This document shows positions 60,132 through 64,000 of a stretch of DNA of 64,000 bases, piece by piece. Positions within the stretch are counted from its first letter, which is position 1; each line of letters opens with the position of its first letter. This DNA is from Mesocentrotus franciscanus (taxonomy: Eukaryota; Echinodermata; Echinoidea; Camarodonta; Strongylocentrotidae). The stretch spans positions 9,660,714 to 9,724,713 of the forward strand of contig CP137666.1 of NCBI GenBank assembly GCA_037976565.1, in the 5' to 3' direction. A program made the translations under genes and the position numbers. The notes under the pieces were generated by a model. It had not been told where the DNA came from. It did no database searches and saw only the letters and a list, made by a program, of their open reading frames with translations.

Positions 60132-60274
60132 CTCCATTTGTGAACTTTTCAGGTCAATGTTCAATGCTAGAGGGTTGGTCACTTTGTTGACACGTGCCAT
60201 TTTACTGACAATTTTCAGCTGCTTCCTGGACACGATTTTGTGACAGCAACCAGCGCGCAATCTCTGGTAAAACC
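60132..60274 (-). pseudogene. SLC22 B exon 6-like
   Basis: 143 nt against 139 in A. 'VLPEIARWLLSQNRVQEAAE', then one extra base, then 'IVSKMARVNKVTNPLALNI'. Donor GGAG|GTAAGG is intact. The PESPRW motif is degraded to PEIARW. Confidence 0.8.
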
Positions 60275-60479
60275 CTTCAGTGACACAGAAACCCCAAAAC
60301 AAACAAAAGCAGGAAATGGGTTGGACATTTCGTCCTCTATTATAAGTTATTTTAGAATAATACAGTGAATAATTTACACACCTTATTCTTGTTGACATAA
60401 AGTAAGTTCAAATGTAATTGTGTGGTACGTTTTTATCATTAAATATTGTGCTTTGCTGTTTTTATTAAGAAGTGATTAA

Positions 60480-60600
60480 TTTGTAAGATTCTTTTTTTCA
60501 TAATTACTATGTAAGATGGGTAATATCAGCCTAGAGCTCTGTGTCATGTTCTTTTTAAAAACCAATTCAATTCAATTCAAATCAATTATTCCAAGCACTT
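60480..60600 (+). mobile_element. Probable non-LTR retrotransposon 3' tail
   Basis: Short T-rich segment ending (ATTCA)n-like 'CCAATTCAATTCAATTC', similar to the tail at 38940-38985. Confidence 0.35.
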
Positions 60601-61429
60601 TCATACGAAGGTAACACCATTGCAGAACTGTCAATACTGTTGTGAGAAAAAGAGTGTATAAAAACATAACATTTTCAACAAAATATTTGAATTTTGCACT
60701 TTCATGTGTTTATGATTTATGTTTATGTTTATGACCCACCTTATATCACCATATCCATATTTCAGAGAAAGTTTGTCAAATTCAGAAGGAAATTACAATA
60801 GCAGGACGTCGTTTGAAGAAGAAAAAAAAACCTACTTAATATTTGTTTTCTTTCAAACTCTCTTACTCAGTGAAAAATAAAATTTAACAGTATACATATA
60901 AATTCGTTGCATTAATTGTTTTATTTGGTGGAAATGCATATAATAAAAGTCGTACACGTATGTTTAATGCAACAATAAAGAAGAAACAAGATGTCAAAGC
61001 CCGTAGGAGTAGAGTGAAAATAACAGAACCAATAAAGGGAGAAGGGGGTGGGTGTACTTAACCCCTTTTTTTGGGTGAAACAAAAACCGTGAACAAAGTT
61101 TAATATACGAAATATAACATGCCTATACAGGTTGTACATGTTTAAATGCCTATCAACATGCCTACATTTTAATTTCACTCATTGTAAAATACACGTTGCC
61201 ATTGGACATAGAATCAAACGGAGGCACATGAATACAAAAGAATCTCAGTCCGTTTCCTTACTGCTGACTGAATTTATCAAAAGTGTTGAAGGAATTTTTA
61301 GGAGATGATAGAGATGAAAAATGAAAAAAATATGGAAAGAACAGAAAAAAGACATGGTGAAGTTGAAGGAGAAATAAGGGGAAGAAGGTAGATGAAGGGC
61401 GTTATGAACAGATAATCATGTCGACGAAT

Positions 61430-61625
61430 TCAATGTTAAAAGTGTACACCCATGAACTCAGTGTCCAACACTACATGTACTTTTTTGCTTCTAAGTGGAT
61501 TTTCTAATTTGTATTACTTTTTGTTGTAATTCTTTCCTTTCTATTTAAAGCGCATAGGGACATGCTATCCTGTAATGTGTTATGAGCTATAAAAGAACTG
61601 AGTATTATTATTATTATTATTGATT
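61430..61625 (+). mobile_element. Block-2-specific insertion, SINE/LINE-like tail
   Basis: Block 1 reads GTCGACAAAATATATATTAAAA near 12672; block 2 has about 195 bp extra between GTCGACGAATT and GATTATATATTAAAA. It ends 'AGCTATAAAAGAACTGAGTATT' with (ATT)n, as short retroposons do. Confidence 0.6.
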
Positions 61626-62239
61626 ATATATTAAAAGATTCCTTATACCTTCGGATGTAATTACATTTTACAATAGAAATTCAGCCACTTTCAACCATAA
61701 ATAATGAGATATTCAAGTCATTTAGTCCACTGTACAATGTAGTTCGTTATTAGTCATGATATATACTTGTATTCATTAAAATATGCAGCAAAGACACAAT
61801 GAGCTATATAATCATATATACACTCATATACATTGAGTGTGTATTATATACATATTTTTTATATACATATATGTATATGTATGTAACTATGAGCCACGAT
61901 TATTAATCTAGTTTAAAAAACACCACAAAAACATGCAGCATACGTACAAATAGTCATGGGCTCATAATACACTCATACAAATTTAGTATATTGAAATTGA
62001 ATTATGAGTCATGTTCATTAAGCTATACAAATTCATAAACGAATACGTAAACTCACATAAATTCATACAGAAGCATATTTCATTTTAGCAGCATTCAGCG
62101 AACTTCATTATCAGCAAACCACACTACCCAGTTGTCACGCTTCTCTATGTGAGGCTCATCCGCACAGTCCAATGTCACTCCGCGAACTCACACGTGGTCG
62201 CATATAGCACATACCGGTAACCCTACGAAGAAATTAATG

Positions 62240-63300
62240 GTGTAAAAACATAACATGTTATATGTTATTTAAAAACGGCGCGGTCAAAAAAGAAGAAAAA
62301 AAAGCTTCGATCAATCGTTTATCCATGTGCCATTCTTTGCATTTATCACCTTCAATGACTTCAGAACTCAAATACACTGTACCAAATTCACAAGTGGCAC
62401 CGAATGCAGAGGCTAAAGAGTTATTTGACAACGCGTTGGGATATCTTCAAAGGGTTTGTGTTGAACGTGACCACGTGTGCGGAGGATCCTCACAGAGACG
62501 GGAAGCGTGACCACTCGATGGTGTGGTTTGCTCATGCTGGTAATGGTGACTGTGTCTCGTTCATCTCTTACACCGGGTCTCCAATCTCTTCACCTGCTTT
62601 GTGGTAGTCGATATTGGAGTACTTCGAACTATTCACGACGTGACTTTTCATTCTTGGTGCGGCTTTCCTGTGATCATAAAAAAAAAAAAGCACCATCAGT
62701 ATCGTATACTAAGTACAAAGTTTGCCTTATGATGAAATCACGCACTAAAACTAATTCCAAGGTTATCAGTAATATTATGAACGTATGCGTCGTTTTGTTT
62801 AGTCACTATGTTACGAAAACGTATCCTCTCATCATGTAATGTATTTAACGTAACTTTACGAAGAAGGCATTGACCTTTACTGATGCTTATTAAACTTGAT
62901 GCTGAATTTAAAAAACCGGGGTTTTGCACTTTGGAAGCTTGAAGGTCTGAAATGATTGTTTTTTAAAAATCACATTGTCTTTAATGTAGTGAAACAGGCA
63001 TTTGTTTTCCCATTTCCAGGCCTCTCCTTGATACCGGGGAGGGGGCAGTGACTTTGGTAATTTAGGGAGGATATTGAATTTTATGTTCTTAGTTTGATTA
63101 AGTTACTCGAGTGAAGAATTTTAAGGGGTCACCGTTTTTAGGACACAATTTTGGAGTACGGTTTTAGAGGGACACTGCTGACGTCCTTCAGTTTTTCTTT
63201 CCAAGTAAGACGGGCTACAGTATATGTTACTTTTAAGATGCATTTTATTGGCAACCTTTGGCCATCAAAAGGGCCCATTGGAGATTTATTGACAATAATC
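62240..63300. other. 3' flank of SLC22 C, no gene seen
   Basis: Aligns with 15130-16250. Short frames differ between the copies by indels, so they are not conserved as coding. Confidence 0.5.
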
Positions 63301-63417
63301 CCATCTCGCACCATTTAAAAAACAATTATGATTTCTGATTCACAGACAAAATATTAGAATCTCTGTGACGATCATCCAAAGACATTGAATGAACAAAGCC
63401 AAGGAATTTTCAAGATC

Positions 63418-63631
63418 CTACCATCCGATGTTTTCTCCCTCCTCCATCGTTTCTGGAATCTTTTTGCCTCTGGTTTCTGGAAGGAAGTAGGAAGTTGCTG
63501 CCCCGATGAAAGCAAAGCAGCCAAATATGACGAGAGGAAACGGATTCCAGATTTTGGAAAGGAGCAGGATCGGTGGGGCTAAAATGTTGGACATGTTTGC
63601 GCAAAGGGTGCACATGCCAAGAGCAGAATTC
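63418..63631 (-). CDS. SLC22 copy C, last exon (gene continues beyond the window)
   Basis: 214 nt, the same length and phase as exon 10 of copy A, with acceptor TATCTTCCAG. Encodes 'NSALGMCTLCANMSNILAP', TM12 and 'LPETRGKKIPETMEEGENIGW', then TAG (first residue split across the junction). Only a few residues differ from A (for example C-A-N for C-S-N, W-N-P for W-Y-P), so this is a recent duplicate with an intact frame here. By analogy with A, exon 9 would lie beyond 64000. Confidence 0.88.
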
Positions 63632-63756
63632 CTGGAAGATATAGATTACAAACGAGTCAATAGCAGAAACAAGAATGAAAAAACAACACATTGTATTTCA
63701 TAAATAAAGGAGTTCGATGTTCCTTTTAAGTGACTGAAAGTAAAGTTTACGTTGTC

Positions 63757-63919
63757 CAGGGCCCCGCCTTACAAAGAGTTACGATTGATCCGAATCAATC
63801 GTAAGTCCTTCAATCAATCGCAAGTTTGCAGTCTCCTATCTCTTATGTACATAGTTGCGATTGATATCAATCGCAAATAAGTTGCGATTGATATCAACTC
63901 TTTGTAAGACGGGGCCCTG
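63757..63919. mobile_element. Palindromic MITE in copy C intron
   Basis: 163 bp: CAGGGCCCCGCCTTACAAAG at the left, CTTTGTAAGACGGGGCCCTG at the right, with repeated TTGCGATTGATATCAA motifs inside. It is absent at the matching site in block 1 (near 16694). The CAGGG ends suggest hAT, but I find no clear 8-bp duplication. Confidence 0.8.
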
Positions 63920-64000
63920 CCGCCCTGGTATACTAATAATGTTCGCGTAGCTTAAAGCAAAGTTCCCCATTGCTGTCCTCCCTCTTGAATTTTTTGCAAA

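Larger units (their letters stand above)
56800..60274 (-). pseudogene. SLC22 copy B, truncated and frameshifted
   Basis: Five exons match exons 6-10 of copy A in order: 60274-60132, 59602-59516, 58479-58273, 57639-57531, 57023-56800. Exons 1-5 are missing: the DNA upstream becomes the duplicated 3' flank of copy A at about 60765. Lesions: an extra A in exon 6 leads to TAA soon after 'PEIARWLLSQNRVQEAAEN'; exon 7 is 87 nt instead of 89; exon 8 is 207 nt instead of 209; exon 10 shifts frame after 'SNLSNILC' and its stop codon is gone (TGG-TTA-AGC where A has TGG-TAG). Splice sites remain recognisable. With normal phases in copy A, general sequencing error is an unlikely cause, though not excluded. 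Confidence 0.85.
60765..64000. repeat. Segmental duplication, block 2
   Basis: Direct repeat of 10870-16800, at least to the right window edge. It carries its own insertions (61430-61625 and 63757-63919), which block 1 lacks, and lacks three insertions of block 1. Confidence 0.9.

Overview
The window is metazoan nuclear DNA. It has split genes with GT-AG introns, AT-rich intergenic DNA, long simple repeats, non-LTR and LTR retroelements, many MITEs and a tRNA-derived SINE. The SINE ends in a 'GCGCTATATAA' region, and the mixture of families resembles what I know from echinoderms (a sea urchin is plausible). The species is an inference I cannot verify.

Layout. (1) 462-5731 (+): an intact four-exon PEX11-family gene for peroxisome division, 229 aa. 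(2) 7.7-16.3 kb: intergenic DNA full of insertions. (3) 16313-39259 (-): an intact ten-exon SLC22 organic-ion transporter gene (copy A, 540 aa; all exon phases agree). Its introns hold MITEs, CTA/TAC microsatellites, an LTR element (25.3-28.5 kb) and a broken non-LTR retrotransposon (32.2-35.1 kb). (4) 39.3-50.6 kb: mostly non-coding, with dispersed repeats, a hAT-type MITE with a perfect 8-bp target duplication, and a SINE interrupted by a MITE. (5) 50600-56138: a 5.5-kb element with very long (1.6-2.3 kb) terminal inverted repeats around a C2H2 zinc-finger gene. (6) 56139-56790: a GC-rich CCGGACC-type minisatellite. (7) 56800-60274 (-): a second SLC22 copy (B) reduced to its last five exons, with several frame lesions. 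(8) 60765-64000: a second copy of the 10.87-16.8 kb segment, ending with the last exon of a third SLC22 copy (C).

How it fits together. The SLC22 cluster grew by tandem segmental duplication. The duplicated block is the 3' flank plus the last exon of A, repeated for C. Its left breakpoint lies where the 5' half of B should be, so B is a truncated relic. Because the two blocks are alignable, they act as filled/empty-site pairs that show several repeats inserted after the duplication. The most unusual items are the zinc-finger TIR element and an LTR element whose left repeat lacks exactly a GT-AG intron that is present in its right repeat.
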